DNA of 64,000 nucleotides from Bifidobacterium pullorum subsp. gallinarum (GCF_000741215.1 NZ_JGYX01000005.1:342701-406700), one strand, 5' to 3'. Shown: positions 27,130 to 38,890, numbered from the stretch's first letter. Program-made: numbers and translations. The notes: generated from the sequence alone by a model not told the origin.

Positions 27130-27485
27130 TTATGGTCGCAGCCGATGAGACTTGATGGGCGGAAAAACCCGTAGGAACGGCCTATATGGGCATATAGGAA
27201 CTGAACGTGTTTGCCTAATATTGGGTTGAACTTGAGACGGTAGGCGTGACACGGTGGTTTTGACGCAGAGGGCCGGTGTCCGAAGACACCGGCCCAACGC
27301 CTGTCATACAAGCGGCATACCGAAAGATGCCGACCGGTTTCAGCCATCCCCGAACATCGTGCATGCCCACCTGATTTGGGGAAGTTAGCGGCGCCTCAGC
27401 CAACAGCGCCATTCTAGTGGATACGATTGCGCATGTTGATAGCACGGCTTGCGGTGGAGCAATTCCATCGCAAGCATTATTCACG
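27130..27485. other. Gene-free stretch with one strong hairpin
   Basis: No gene is seen. GGGCCGGTGTC (27270-27280) and its perfect complement (27285-27295) enclose CGAA, the same design as the terminator at 11808-11840 but without a T-run. It could end the transcript of the small membrane-protein gene at 27486. Confidence 0.55.
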
Positions 27486-27767
27486 CTAACCTTTGGGATG
27501 CGATGTCTTGACATCGAACAAGTCAGTTCCGCCGACACTGGCCACAAGAACGGCGAATATAACGGCCTTGACAATCAGACCGGCAATTCCCCTGACCGTA
27601 AACAATGCGCCGCCATATTGCATGAATTCGACGAGAGCAAGCAGCACAATGAAAACCAGCGTCGAGATGCCCACACGAATCCAAGTGCGAGGCGTCTTCC
27701 GATTCGGAATCCGCCCATCCCCGCGGTTCTCTCGAACCATCATCATCGCCTTCTTTTTCGTGTACAT
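27486..27767 (-). CDS. Small two-helix membrane protein, unknown
   Basis: The 93-residue product has a basic N-terminus (about 1-28) and two hydrophobic helices (about 30-52 and 60-80). It is AT-rich relative to its neighbours. The ATG at 27767 has no good Shine-Dalgarno sequence. I do not recognise a family. Position at the edge of the decayed island suggests a transferred or orphan gene. Confidence 0.5.
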   Translation of the reverse strand: MYTKKKAMMMVRENRGDGRIPNRKTPRTWIRVGISTLVFIVLLALVEFMQYGGALFTVRGIAGLIVKAVIFAVLVASVGGTDLFDVKTSHPKG

Positions 27768-27995
27768 GGAGAATTAAGTCTTAACTCCCACAGGAGATTA
27801 TAGGTGCCGAAGAATCCCCGTCAACAACGGAATCCGGAGATTCTTCGCCCCAATCCCACGCCTCGCTAGACGTTTGCAGTCGAGGGAATCATAGGACACC
27901 GTTGAACTTCTAGCAAATGCGTCGAGCTCGACTTAGATGAGAACTTGTCAATAAGGTCTTCATAACTCTCATTAACTCTCAGCATGCGACGCGAC

Positions 27996-28673
27996 TCACC
28001 GCGTGGCGAGCCGCCTGCGCACGATCACGTCCAGTGCGGCGGCGTCGATGCCGTCGTAGGAGTCGATGGACAGGAACTGGCCCAGGCCGGAGGTATCGGT
28101 GCGAATCCAGCCGGTCTGCGCGATGACGGTGGCGCCGGACGCCACGCCGGAACGCAGGCCCGAGGATGAATCCTCGAACACCACGCAACGCGGCATATCG
28201 TCGGCGCTCAGTCCCAGACGGCTGGCGGCCTCCAGATACGGCGCGGGATCGGGCTTATGCGCCACGGGGTCGTCGCCGCACACGTACCCGGCGAACAGCC
28301 CCTCCGACTGGCGTATGACGTTCTCCACAATCGGCCTGGGCGAGGTGGATACCAGCATCGACGGCACGCCAGCATCCTTCAGCGCATGCAGCACGTCCAG
28401 CACGCCGTCGATCCACGGCAGACCCTTCAATTCGGATTCGTAGACGTACCGTTTGAGCTGCACGTCAATCTGTTCGACGGACAGCGTGCATCCCTTGGCG
28501 ATCATGCGGCGGGCCACGTCGGGAACGGGCGTGCCGGAACCGGCCCAGCCGTCGTCCTCGTTCCATTCACCGCCGTTGGCGTGGGCGATCTCGATCTCAC
28601 CCTGATGCCACAGCGGCTCCGAATCGATCAGGGTGCCATCCAGATCCCAGAATACGGCCTTCAGCTCCATCAT
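27996..28673 (-). CDS. HAD-superfamily hydrolase, phosphoglucomutase/phosphatase-like
   Basis: The 225-residue subfamily IA HAD protein has motif I FWDLDGTLIDSE (nucleophile and acid Asp, about 9 and 11), motif II MLVSTS, motif III HKPDPAPY and motif IV CVVFEDSSSGLRSGVASGA. Such proteins dephosphorylate sugar phosphates or isomerise beta-phosphoglucose; residues alone do not settle which. The start has tandem ATGs (28673, 28670) after GGAGGGCA. It lies downstream of the hspR operon on the same strand but behind a terminator-like hairpin. Confidence 0.88.
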   Translation of the reverse strand: MMELKAVFWDLDGTLIDSEPLWHQGEIEIAHANGGEWNEDDGWAGSGTPVPDVARRMIAKGCTLSVEQIDVQLKRYVYESELKGLPWIDGVLDVLHALKDAGVPSMLVSTSPRPIVENVIRQSEGLFAGYVCGDDPVAHKPDPAPYLEAASRLGLSADDMPRCVVFEDSSSGLRSGVASGATVIAQTGWIRTDTSGLGQFLSIDSYDGIDAAALDVIVRRRLATR

Positions 28674-28779
28674 TGCCCTCCGATGTTCGTGTTCTCAACG
28701 CCATCTCATCAGAGGTCCGGGACGATTCGCCGCAGGGCGGGTGGCACCATCGCGCCCAAAAACATTGCATTGCATACGC

Positions 28780-28819
28780 AATATGCGATTGGTTGCCGAT
28801 CCGCAACTAATCGCATATT
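28780..28819 (-). terminator. Long hairpin after hspR
   Basis: A 17-base arm (28780-28796) pairs with 28803-28819 with one mismatch and a 6-base loop. Read on the minus strand it follows the hspR stop by about 50 bases, and a TTTTT lies about 16 bases further on. It probably ends the chaperone operon. Confidence 0.6.
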
Positions 28820-28871
28820 CGAAGGTAAGTCCCATTCACGCCGCGTTCGCGGCTTGCCCGCATTCCACCGC

Positions 28872-29444
28872 TTACGCCATGCGCCAGACGACCACGGCCT
28901 GGGACCCGCTGCCGTCGTCCGTCCCACCGTCGTCATACCGTTCGCGGCGCGCGGGCAGCGCCCGGGGGTCGACGTGAATCTGCCGACGCCACCGACGGGC
29001 ACTGCCGCTGCGTTCGATTTCCACGATGCCGCCGTCCGCGTCCGCGGCGAACACGCTGGAGCCGGAGGGTTTGCGCAGACGGGCCACCTGCCGGCGCAGC
29101 TCGCGATTCTCCTCCTCCAACTCGAGGATGCGGGTGATGCCGGCCAGGTTGATGCCCTCATCCTGGCTGAGCTGCTGCGCATGCGCCAGACGCGAGACGT
29201 CGCGCAGGGAGTAGCGACGGGCGCCGCCATCGGTCCGCTGCGGCACCACGAGTCCGAGACGGTCGTACTGGCGGAGGGTCTGCGGGTGAATGTGGGCCAG
29301 TTCGGCGGCGCGGCCGACCGTGAACACAGGCAGCTCGACATCGAACCCCACCTCGCTGGCACCGTCGAGGTGCGCGCGTCCGGAGACCAGCGCCACGGCG
29401 CACATCTCATACAGCTGCCGCACCTGCTGCGCCACCCGTGCCAT
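28872..29444 (-). CDS. hspR: Heat-shock repressor HspR (MerR family)
   Basis: The 190-residue MerR-type regulator has a helix-turn-helix at about 40-75 (FTVGRAAELAHIHPQTLRQY) and the HspR hallmark YDRLGLVVPQRTDGGARRYS. A coiled-coil ILELEEENRELRRQVARL follows. HspR represses the dnaK operon by binding HAIR sites and uses DnaK as co-repressor. It lies 16 bases after dnaJ with AGGAGGGCGT before ATG 29444. The HAIR element before dnaK (33284-33304) is its expected target. Confidence 0.93.
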   Translation of the reverse strand: MARVAQQVRQLYEMCAVALVSGRAHLDGASEVGFDVELPVFTVGRAAELAHIHPQTLRQYDRLGLVVPQRTDGGARRYSLRDVSRLAHAQQLSQDEGINLAGITRILELEEENRELRRQVARLRKPSGSSVFAADADGGIVEIERSGSARRWRRQIHVDPRALPARRERYDDGGTDDGSGSQAVVVWRMA

Positions 29445-29460
29445 ACGCCCTCCTAGTTAC

Positions 29461-30468
29461 TTACCGTTGCGAGGCGAGTTCGTCCGCAAAACCGCCGGAT
29501 TCCTTGTCGAATTCCTTGGCCGCCCGCTTGAGTCCCATGCCGGGCTTGGCGGGCACACGGATCTCCACGCGGCCGATCAGATCGCCGGTGCCGCGTGAGG
29601 CCTGCACGCCCTTGCCGGACACGCGAACCTCCGTGCCACTCGATGAACCGGCAGGAACCTTGAAGGTCACCGATTCGCCGTCGATATCCCGAGCCTCGAC
29701 CTTGGCGCCGCACACGGCCTCGCCCACGGTCACGGGCAAGGTCATGACCAGGTCATGGCCGCGCAGCATGAAGCGGTCATCGGGTTTGACGCTCAACTCC
29801 AGATACAGGTCGCCGGCCTTGCCACCGTTACGGCCGGGCTTGCCCTTGCCGGCCAGTCGGATCTTCTGACCGTCCTTGACCCCGGCGGGGATGTGCGTCT
29901 TGAACTTCTTGCCGTCCACGCTCAGGGACACCGTGGCGCCCTTGACCGCCTGACGGAACGTCAGCGTGACCTTCGAGTTGCGGTCCTCGCCGTTCTCGGG
30001 ACGAGACGCCTCCTGATACCCACCGTACGGCGACCCGCCATAGGCGCCGCCGGCAGGTCCGGCACCGCCACCGAACATCGAGAAGATGTCGTTGATGTTC
30101 GTCGGGCCTCCGCCGTTGGTCTGGAAGCGGATGTGCGAGCCGTTGCCGCCGCCGAACATCGAACCGAAGATGTCGGAGAAGCCGCCGGCATCGAACCCGC
30201 CGCCCCCGGCACCGCCGGCGAAGCGCGCCCCGCCCATGCCGAACTGGCGGATGGCGTCGTACTTCTGGCGGCTGTCCTTGTTGCTCAGCACATCGTAGGC
30301 CTCGGAGATGTCCTTGAACTTCTCCTCGGCCTCCTTGGTCTTGTTCAGATCCGGATGGTATTGGCGAGCGAGCTTGCGGTAGGCCTTGGTGATCTCCTGG
30401 TCGCTGGCGTCCTTGGAGACACCGAGGACCTTGTAGAAATCCTTGGAGAGCCATTCATTCTCAGCCAT
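29461..30468 (-). CDS. dnaJ: DnaJ co-chaperone without zinc finger
   Basis: The 335-residue protein has an N-terminal J domain (about 8-75, with the HPD of QYHPDLN), a Gly/Phe-rich linker (about 85-150) and the two C-terminal beta-sandwich substrate domains. The four CXXCXGXG zinc motifs of canonical DnaJ are absent, giving a CbpA-like layout. It stimulates DnaK ATPase and delivers clients. A good AAAGGAGGCAGCGAGA precedes the ATG. A 157-base gap separates it from grpE. Confidence 0.93.
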   Translation of the reverse strand: MAENEWLSKDFYKVLGVSKDASDQEITKAYRKLARQYHPDLNKTKEAEEKFKDISEAYDVLSNKDSRQKYDAIRQFGMGGARFAGGAGGGGFDAGGFSDIFGSMFGGGNGSHIRFQTNGGGPTNINDIFSMFGGGAGPAGGAYGGSPYGGYQEASRPENGEDRNSKVTLTFRQAVKGATVSLSVDGKKFKTHIPAGVKDGQKIRLAGKGKPGRNGGKAGDLYLELSVKPDDRFMLRGHDLVMTLPVTVGEAVCGAKVEARDIDGESVTFKVPAGSSSGTEVRVSGKGVQASRGTGDLIGRVEIRVPAKPGMGLKRAAKEFDKESGGFADELASQR

Positions 30469-30625
30469 TCTCGCTGCCTCCTTTCGTTGCGAAAATCATG
30501 AGTTTGTACAGATGCCGGGTGCCCCGCGAATGGGAGAGGCGCCCGGCCACACGTAGCGTAAATCAGTAGGGGCGGTAGGGCCGGCCGCACGGGTCATCCG
30601 CCTCAGCGGCCGCCCTGCCGATCAC

Positions 30626-31348
30626 TCAGGCCTGTGGAGAAGCGACCACCACACGCGCGGCGCGAATCACTCGATCGCCGATGCGGTAGCCCGCCTCGAC
30701 CACGGTGTCCACGATCTCCTTGTCGGCGGTCGGGTCCGGTCTGTGCAGGATCGCGTCGTGACGGGTCGGGTCGAAGTCCTCGCCCTTCTCGCCGAACTTC
30801 TCCACGCCGAACTTCTCGAAGGCCTTGTCGATCTTGGCGGAGACGGCCTTGAAGGAGTCGTCCATCTCGCTGTGCTCGCGGATGCGGTCGATGTCGTCGA
30901 GCGCGGGCAGCAGTGCGGTGAGCACGTCGATGATGCCGTGCTGGCGGAAGCGCTCCTGCTCCTTGGCCGCGCGGTTGCGGTAGTTGATGAACTCCGCACG
31001 CTCGCGTTGCAACGCCTCCAGGTATTCGGCGGCTTCCTGCTTGGCCTTGCCCAGCGGGGTCAGCGTGTCCTCGGCGGGCTCGGATCCGGACTCGGACTGG
31101 GACTTGTCGCCGGAGTCGGCACCGGCGGCCGCATCCTGCTCGGTCTGCGCGTCGCCGTCGGCCGGGACCGACGCCCCGGTCTCGGAGCCGTCTCCGGCAT
31201 CGCCCGCACCCGGCGCAGCCTGGCCGTCGACCGGGGCCGTGCCGTCGGCGGGGGCCGACCCGGCCGGGGCCGACGCCGCGGTCTTGTCCGCGAAGTCGTC
31301 GGCGTCCGGCAGGTCGTTGAGGTAATCGTCCTTGTTGAACTCAGCCAT
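30626..31348 (-). CDS. grpE: GrpE nucleotide exchange factor
   Basis: The 240-residue protein has a long acidic, Ala/Gly/Pro-rich N-terminus (about 1-100) and a coiled coil (EYLEALQRERAEFINYRNRA). The C-terminal GrpE beta domain contains ILHRPDPTADKEIVDTVVEA and GYRIGDRVIRAARVVVA. It releases ADP from DnaK. It lies 15 bases after dnaK. Confidence 0.95.
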   Translation of the reverse strand: MAEFNKDDYLNDLPDADDFADKTAASAPAGSAPADGTAPVDGQAAPGAGDAGDGSETGASVPADGDAQTEQDAAAGADSGDKSQSESGSEPAEDTLTPLGKAKQEAAEYLEALQRERAEFINYRNRAAKEQERFRQHGIIDVLTALLPALDDIDRIREHSEMDDSFKAVSAKIDKAFEKFGVEKFGEKGEDFDPTRHDAILHRPDPTADKEIVDTVVEAGYRIGDRVIRAARVVVASPQA

Positions 31349-31363
31349 GATTACCGGCCCTTA

Positions 31364-33220
<1,857 letters not shown>

Positions 33221-33283
33221 AATGTTCGCTCCTTTATTCGTTGTCAGTTACGTCCTACGCCCAGGTTCTGGGTGCTTCCAAAA

Positions 33284-33304
33284 CTTGAGCCTACACCACT
33301 CAAC
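33284..33304. promoter_or_regulatory. HAIR operator for HspR
   Basis: CTTGAGC (33284-33290), 7 bases, then ACTCAAC (33298-33304) matches the HAIR consensus CTTGAGT-N7-ACTCAAG with one mismatch in each half. It lies 64 bases upstream of the dnaK start. Confidence 0.85.
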
Positions 33305-33624
33305 TTTACGGCGCAAGTGTTTATTCCCGGATTGGGGAGGAATTTTCTGGCACGGCGGCAAAGACCGCCGTCCGCCTCACCGGCTCCGGCATCCGCACGG
33401 GCGAGCGCTTCACCGCGCCACCGGACCAGGCGAGGGCCGTCCTGCATGGCGTTCGCGCGGACACGACGGTCCGGCGCGTGCCGCTGCCGGCCAAGCGCGC
33501 GAAAAGCCCTGCGGCATCAGTTCGCGCCTGGCCCGACTCACGATCCGACGGTTCGATGCGAATGCGCCCCGCGGCCTTACCCTTACGGTCGCGGGGCGCA
33601 TTCAAGACGGACAGTCAGAAACCA
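33305..33624. other. Gene-free stretch with a GC hairpin
   Basis: No credible gene is present. GAATGCGCCCCGCG (33560-33573) and its perfect complement (33590-33603) form a 14-bp stem 22 bases after the phosphatase stop, probably its terminator, though without a U-run. Confidence 0.6.
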
Positions 33625-35673
33625 TCAACGCCTTTCGGCAGAACCAAAGCGGCGGGACTTGATCGTCCGAACCGCCAGGCCGGTGGAGACCAGAGCCGCG
33701 GCCAGCACCACCACGCCGATGATGGCCACACCGGTCTTGCCCAGCGGGCTCGCGGCCGAGGCATTCCCGGCGGCGTTGGCGTTGCCGCCGGTCGGCTTGC
33801 CGGGGATGACCTCGGAGGTCGTCTGGGCGGGAATCTGAATCTCCTTGTCCAGCGCCACACCGGTCTGGCGGCCGGTCACCGTGACCTTGTAGGTCTTGCC
33901 TTCCGTGACCTTGTCGGTCAGTTCCACCGACGTGGTCTGCATGGTACGGACGCGCTCACCGGAAACCGGGTCGCCGTCAACGGACTGGGCGACCACCTGG
34001 CCGGTGGCGGCATCGGTGACCGCGTAGGAGAAGGAGGCGTCGCCGTTCAGGCCGGTCACGTCGAGCGAAACCTTGCCGTCCTTGACGTTGACGGCGTAAT
34101 CCATGCCGGCGGACAGGTTCTTGTAGTCGTCGGCGGTGGAGGCAAGCCCCAACGCCTTGGCGATGGTGTAGAAGTTGTCGGTCTGGTCGGTCAGGCCGTT
34201 GACGCGCTGGGCGCCGGGGCCGGAGGCGGCGATGCGCAGCTGGGTGCCGGTGTGGGACATCGAGCTTTCGACCTCGTCGAACTTCGGGGCATCATCGTTG
34301 GCGTACATCTGGTCGGGCGAGGTGCCGTAGGCCACGGTGATCTTGGCGCCGTCGATCGGGGACTTGAGCACCGTGCTCAGCGCGTAGTTCGGCTGCTCCT
34401 CCACGATCTGGCTGGTGTGCGCGTGATCGGCGGTCACGATGATCAGCGTTTCGTTCAGGTCCACCTTGTCGAGCGCGGCGGAGATGGCCTTGTCCAGGTC
34501 GTCGGTCTCGCCGATCTGGCCGCAAGCGTTGGCGTTGTGGTCCTGCTTGTCGATCGAGGCGCCCTCGACCTGCAGGAAGAAGCCGTTGCTCTGGCCGTTC
34601 GGGTTGGCCTCGAGCAGGTCGATGGCCTTGCGCGTCATGTCGGCCAGGGAGGCGGAGTTGCCGTTGGCGTTCTTGTTGCCGAGCCAGTCGGGGTTGGTGG
34701 AGCACTTGATCGGGTTCTCGTCCTTGGCCGGGTCCTTCTTGGTGGCCACGCTCGGCGCGAACTGGGTCTGCAGGTTGCCGTCGGCCATCAGGGCCAGCAC
34801 CGGCTTGCCGTCATACTGCAGGGCGTTGAGCGCGTCGACGTCCTTCTCCACGGTTTCATAGCCCATCGCCTTGGCCTGATCCCACACGGTCATGCCGGCG
34901 TACTCGCCGCCCTGCACGGTCTGGTGCAGATACTTGGCGCCGCCGCCGATCGTCACGTCGGCGCGGGTGTCGAGCATCTGCTCGGAGATCGAGCCGATGC
35001 CGCCGTTCTCCTTGAGCTGGGCGACCTCGCACTGGTCGGCGGCGTTGTTGCTGGAGCCGTCGGTCTTGCCCTGCGGTCCATAGCAGGAGCGCAGCGTGGA
35101 ATGCGACATCTGGGCTGCCGGGGTGGCGTCCTGAATTTCGGAGGTGGTCACATTGCCGGTGGCCTTGCCGGCGGCCTTGGCCAACTCGGTCAGGTTCATC
35201 TGCGGGGTGCCGTAGACATCCACGTCCAGCGCGTTGTTGTAGGTCTTGGTACCGGTGGCCCATGCGGAGCCGGAGGCTGCGGAGTCGGTCACCGGGGTGA
35301 CGGTCGGCTTGCCCTTGTCCTGGATGCCGTTGCCGAGCGAGAACGTGGTGTACTGGCCGGTGCCGACGGTGGTGTCGCCGTACGAGGACGGCTGGCCGAT
35401 CTTGTCAAGACCGTCGAATGAGCCGTTCGCGCCGTGCAGGTAGTCGCGGGCGACGGTGATCTCAGAATCGCCCATGCCGTCGCCGATGAACAGGATGACG
35501 TTCTTGGCGTTCTGGTTGCCGTACATGCCGGCGATGCGCTGCGCGGCGCCGTGGCCGGCCAGTTCGGCGGCGGGCTTGCCGTTGGTCGCATAGGCCATGC
35601 CGCTGACGCCAGCGAGCATGGCGGTGGCGACGAGCGCCGCCACGGTTCCCTTCAACACGTGATGCTTGTTCAC
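33625..35673 (-). CDS. Secreted alkaline phosphatase with C-terminal membrane/wall anchor
   Basis: The 682-residue protein starts with a signal peptide (about 1-29) and an alkaline phosphatase domain. Metal-site Asp lies in LFIGDGMGDSE (about 65-69), and the nucleophile Ser near 131 lies in VTDSAASGSAWATGTKT. TADHAHTS supplies zinc ligands. After an Ig-like region (about 510-610) the C-terminus has LGKTG, a hydrophobic helix and RTIKSRR, the layout of a sortase substrate although the motif is not LPXTG. It releases phosphate outside the cell. GTG 35673 is chosen because it starts the signal peptide after AAAAGAGGCATGAA. Confidence 0.88.
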   Translation of the reverse strand: MNKHHVLKGTVAALVATAMLAGVSGMAYATNGKPAAELAGHGAAQRIAGMYGNQNAKNVILFIGDGMGDSEITVARDYLHGANGSFDGLDKIGQPSSYGDTTVGTGQYTTFSLGNGIQDKGKPTVTPVTDSAASGSAWATGTKTYNNALDVDVYGTPQMNLTELAKAAGKATGNVTTSEIQDATPAAQMSHSTLRSCYGPQGKTDGSSNNAADQCEVAQLKENGGIGSISEQMLDTRADVTIGGGAKYLHQTVQGGEYAGMTVWDQAKAMGYETVEKDVDALNALQYDGKPVLALMADGNLQTQFAPSVATKKDPAKDENPIKCSTNPDWLGNKNANGNSASLADMTRKAIDLLEANPNGQSNGFFLQVEGASIDKQDHNANACGQIGETDDLDKAISAALDKVDLNETLIIVTADHAHTSQIVEEQPNYALSTVLKSPIDGAKITVAYGTSPDQMYANDDAPKFDEVESSMSHTGTQLRIAASGPGAQRVNGLTDQTDNFYTIAKALGLASTADDYKNLSAGMDYAVNVKDGKVSLDVTGLNGDASFSYAVTDAATGQVVAQSVDGDPVSGERVRTMQTTSVELTDKVTEGKTYKVTVTGRQTGVALDKEIQIPAQTTSEVIPGKPTGGNANAAGNASAASPLGKTGVAIIGVVVLAAALVSTGLAVRTIKSRRFGSAERR

Positions 35674-36082
35674 TTCATGCCTCTTTTCGTTGGCTTCACG
35701 ACGAGGCCGGCCGCGTTCCCCACGGGTTACGACCGCCCTCGGGATTCCGGTCATGTCAGGCTTCCCGACCCTTCCGGCTTCTCCACCACGCACGATAGGA
35801 CGCCAAACCGTCGCCCAGCTGACGGAATCGCCACGCAATGGTGAACAATCGCAATGGGCGACGAACTCTCCATGAACCGCAAGCGACTACGTATCCGGGC
35901 CTCGGTGTTACATGCGGGATTGCGGTCCTCGTCGACTGAAAGTTGGAAAAGTGGCAAATCCACCACCAAAACTGGTTGGAACAATGGCAGCACAACGCTA
36001 GACGGCGTGTTGTCGCAGCCATGCGACAACACGGACGTTTGGAGCTAACGGTCAAAGAACTCGTTGTGAAGCGTGGAGCAGC
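35674..36082. other. Upstream region of the phosphatase gene
   Basis: No gene is seen. A perfect 11-bp hairpin GTGTTGTCGCA/TGCGACAACAC lies at 36007-36032. I could not identify a clear PHO-box array. Confidence 0.45.
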
Positions 36083-36159
36083 TTCGCACTACCTCCAACT
36101 TTAAAACAGGACCGGCGGAATTCCGCCGGTCCTGAATGTGAAACCCGAGGTAGTGCGAA
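36083..36159. repeat. 77-bp palindromic intergenic element, copy 1
   Basis: Outer arms TTCGCACTACCTC and GAGGTAGTGCGAA bound the element, and the centre is a perfect 26-bp palindrome (36108-36133). It lies 13 bases beyond the GH31 stop. Copies 2 and 3 at 45660 and 47213 have the same length and arms. Confidence 0.85.
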
Positions 36160-36172
36160 CCACCGCTGGGGA

Positions 36173-38725
36173 TCAACCCCTCAGCAGTACCTCTTCCAAG
36201 GCGCCGATCACGCTTTCGGGCATATGCGACTGGAAGAAGTCACGCTCGTTGCGCTGCTCGCGCTCCAGCGTGCGCAGCCCCGGAATCGCGGCCACACCGT
36301 AGCGGCTGATCTGCGCCATGGCATGCTCCTTGGTGGTGTACAGCATCTGCGCGTCAAACAGGATGCGTTCGCAGTCCGCCTCGACCGGGGATTCGGCCAG
36401 GGCAAGCCCTTGCGGGAACAGCACCTGGATCCGCGCCGAGGAGGGCACGTCGACCAGCTTCACGCTCAGGCTCATCGTCTCCGCATCGTAATCCACCACC
36501 GTGGTGCCGACCAGGTCCTTGTCCCAGGCTTCGCCGCCGACGATCACCTGCATGGCCGAACGGGCCACGCCACGGAAGATCAGGGTCCAGTCACGCCGTT
36601 CCGGCACCACCGACGTGTTGCCGGTCGGCGCTTCGATGACGAATTGCGGGGAGCGCCCATCATCCCACTGCCAGGTCATGGCGGTCACGGCCGTGGCGGA
36701 TTCCTGCGCTGCAGCGGCATCGGCGCACACATCGCAGAACTCGCCGGAGTCCTCGCGCATGGCGAACGAGCCGTCCGCACCGGGGAAGATCACCACATCC
36801 AACGCACGCGGGTTCACGGTCATATCCGAAAGCGGATCGGACTGCATCGGCACGATGCCGCCGGCCTTTGTGAACACCGGAATCCGGTCGATTGTGCGCC
36901 ACACCGCCAGGCGGCGGCCCGCCGGATCGGCAGCCGTATAGCGGCGACCGTCGAAGAAATCGAACCAGTCGCCCTGCGGCAGCCAGGCATCGGCCTTACC
37001 GCGCATCGAGGCCTTGTCCATCGGATCGACCACCGGCGCCACCACCAGCTCGGTGCCGAAGCGGAACTCGTCGGGCACCTCGTAGGACTCGCCCAGATTC
37101 GGGTTGGCCCAGTACATCGGTTCGACGATCGGATCGCCGTCCACGGCGGCACGCCAGTTCATCGTGTACAGGTATGGCATCAGCGCCTGGCGCAGCCGCA
37201 GCACGTCCACCATCGCCGAACGCACCGGCTCGTGGAAGTTCCACGGTTCCTTGCCGGAGAACGGCGAGCAGCTGGAATGCAGGCGATTGATCGGGCTGAA
37301 CGCGCCCAGCTGGTACCAACGGGCTTCCAGCTCCTCGTCACGGTAGCCGAACATGTGGCCGCCGATGTCGTGGCTCCACCAGCCGTAGCCGATGTTGCTC
37401 GCGGTTGAGGTGAAATACGGCTGGAACTTCAGCGACTTCCAGGTGATCACGGTGTCCCCGGAGAAGCCGACCGGGTAGCGCTGCGAGCCGGGGCCGGCGA
37501 AGCGCGAGAACGTCAGCGGCCAACGGCCGTCGCGGGCCGAGTCGCAGTAGTGCATGTGGTTGAGCACCCACAGCGGGTCCAGGCCGGGCTGGCGGGTCAC
37601 GCCGCCCTGCTGCCAGTCGATCCACCAGAAGTCGATGCCGTCGGCCTCCAGGTCGTGGTGCATGTCGAAGTACGCCTGCACGAACTTCGGGTTGGTCAGG
37701 TCGAACTCGACCGGCTCCCGGGCCTCCGCATCCACGCCGACCGTGGCGGCGGCCTTGGCGTAGGGCTTCTCGAAGGCGCGGATGCCGTCGCGCGGATGGA
37801 TGTTCACCGTGGTGCGCAGGCCGCGCTCGTGCAGGCCGTCCAGGAAGCGCTTGGGGTCGGGGAACAGCTTGGGGTTCCACGTGTAGCCAGTCCAGCCGGA
37901 GCCGTACTTGGGGTCGACGTCGTTCACCAGATGCCAGTCCATGTCGATCACCGACGTGGTGAACGGAATGCCTTCGCGCTTGAACCGGTCCATCAAGTCC
38001 AGGTACTCCTCCTCGGAGTACCGGTAGTAGCGGCTCCACCAGTTGCCCAACGCATAGCGGGGCAGCAACGGCGCCGGCCCGGAAAGCTTCTGGAAGTCGT
38101 GGACGGCCTCACGGTAGCGGCGGCCGTAGCCGAAGAAGTAGATGTCGGTTTCGCGATGGTCGCGCGGGGCAACGCCGATGCCGCCGTACGCCACGACGCC
38201 GTCGGGCAGGTTGCCGTCCGCGTCGGCGGTGACGAACACGTTCGACGCGGAATCATCCAGCACGGCCCAGCCATCGCGGGAGATCACGCCTTGTCCGAGC
38301 GGAATCGCGCCGTCGGCCTCATCGAGCGTGCGTGCGGTGCCGCCGAGATTGCCTTTGGGATCGTCGCCGTAATGCCAGGTGTTGAACTGCGAGTCCGGCA
38401 CGCCCTTGACGACGATCGTCAGCCCCTCCTTGCTGAACGGCTTGCGGTCGTAGGTCAGACGCAACGCCGGCGTTTCGACGACGAGCATCCCGTCGCGTTC
38501 GCCGGTGGTGTAATCCACGGCACCAGACGGCAGGAAGGCGCGGTCGACGGCCATCAGCGTGGCTCGGTCCTCGAACTCGCCGCTGTCGGACCATTCCAAA
38601 CGGATCAGGGATTCGGTGATCAGTCCGATGCGCCAGTGCTCACCTTGCAGCGTGGTGGCCGGATTCATTGCGGGATGCATGCCCCGCAGGAAGTGGTCAA
38701 AACCCTGAAAGTCCTGAGAAGACAT
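36173..38725 (-). CDS. GH31 alpha-glycosidase
   Basis: The 850-residue GH31 enzyme carries the nucleophile Asp near 370 in DFWWIDWQQG and a probable acid/base Asp near 438 (SGDTVITW). The surrounding WWSHDIGGHMFG and FSPINRLHSS are typical of the family's barrel. GH31 members cleave terminal alpha-glucose or alpha-xylose; surrounding maltodextrin genes suggest an alpha-glucosidase. No signal peptide is seen. ATG 38725 lies 10 bases after AAAGGAG; ATG 38749 is an alternative. A LacI operator touching the -10 box lies upstream. Confidence 0.9.
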   Translation of the reverse strand: MSSQDFQGFDHFLRGMHPAMNPATTLQGEHWRIGLITESLIRLEWSDSGEFEDRATLMAVDRAFLPSGAVDYTTGERDGMLVVETPALRLTYDRKPFSKEGLTIVVKGVPDSQFNTWHYGDDPKGNLGGTARTLDEADGAIPLGQGVISRDGWAVLDDSASNVFVTADADGNLPDGVVAYGGIGVAPRDHRETDIYFFGYGRRYREAVHDFQKLSGPAPLLPRYALGNWWSRYYRYSEEEYLDLMDRFKREGIPFTTSVIDMDWHLVNDVDPKYGSGWTGYTWNPKLFPDPKRFLDGLHERGLRTTVNIHPRDGIRAFEKPYAKAAATVGVDAEAREPVEFDLTNPKFVQAYFDMHHDLEADGIDFWWIDWQQGGVTRQPGLDPLWVLNHMHYCDSARDGRWPLTFSRFAGPGSQRYPVGFSGDTVITWKSLKFQPYFTSTASNIGYGWWSHDIGGHMFGYRDEELEARWYQLGAFSPINRLHSSCSPFSGKEPWNFHEPVRSAMVDVLRLRQALMPYLYTMNWRAAVDGDPIVEPMYWANPNLGESYEVPDEFRFGTELVVAPVVDPMDKASMRGKADAWLPQGDWFDFFDGRRYTAADPAGRRLAVWRTIDRIPVFTKAGGIVPMQSDPLSDMTVNPRALDVVIFPGADGSFAMREDSGEFCDVCADAAAAQESATAVTAMTWQWDDGRSPQFVIEAPTGNTSVVPERRDWTLIFRGVARSAMQVIVGGEAWDKDLVGTTVVDYDAETMSLSVKLVDVPSSARIQVLFPQGLALAESPVEADCERILFDAQMLYTTKEHAMAQISRYGVAAIPGLRTLEREQRNERDFFQSHMPESVIGALEEVLLRG

Positions 38726-38781
38726 GTGCTTCCAACTCCTTTGTTTCATTGTGTTTCAATGGATGATTACGCTTGCACGCA

Positions 38782-38802
38782 AGTATAGTGCAAACGTTCG
38801 CA
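38782..38802 (-). promoter_or_regulatory. LacI operator and -10 box of the GH31 gene
   Basis: TGCAAACGTTCGCA (38789-38802) is a near-palindromic LacI-family operator. TATACT on the minus strand (38787-38782) is adjacent, so repressor binding would block polymerase. Confidence 0.75.
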
Positions 38803-38890
38803 AAACACGCCTTACTGTCATGCGCAGAAATTGCCACGCTTGCCGCGCCCTCCGGTGAAGGCCGTCACAGCGGGGCACGCCCGCCCCACC

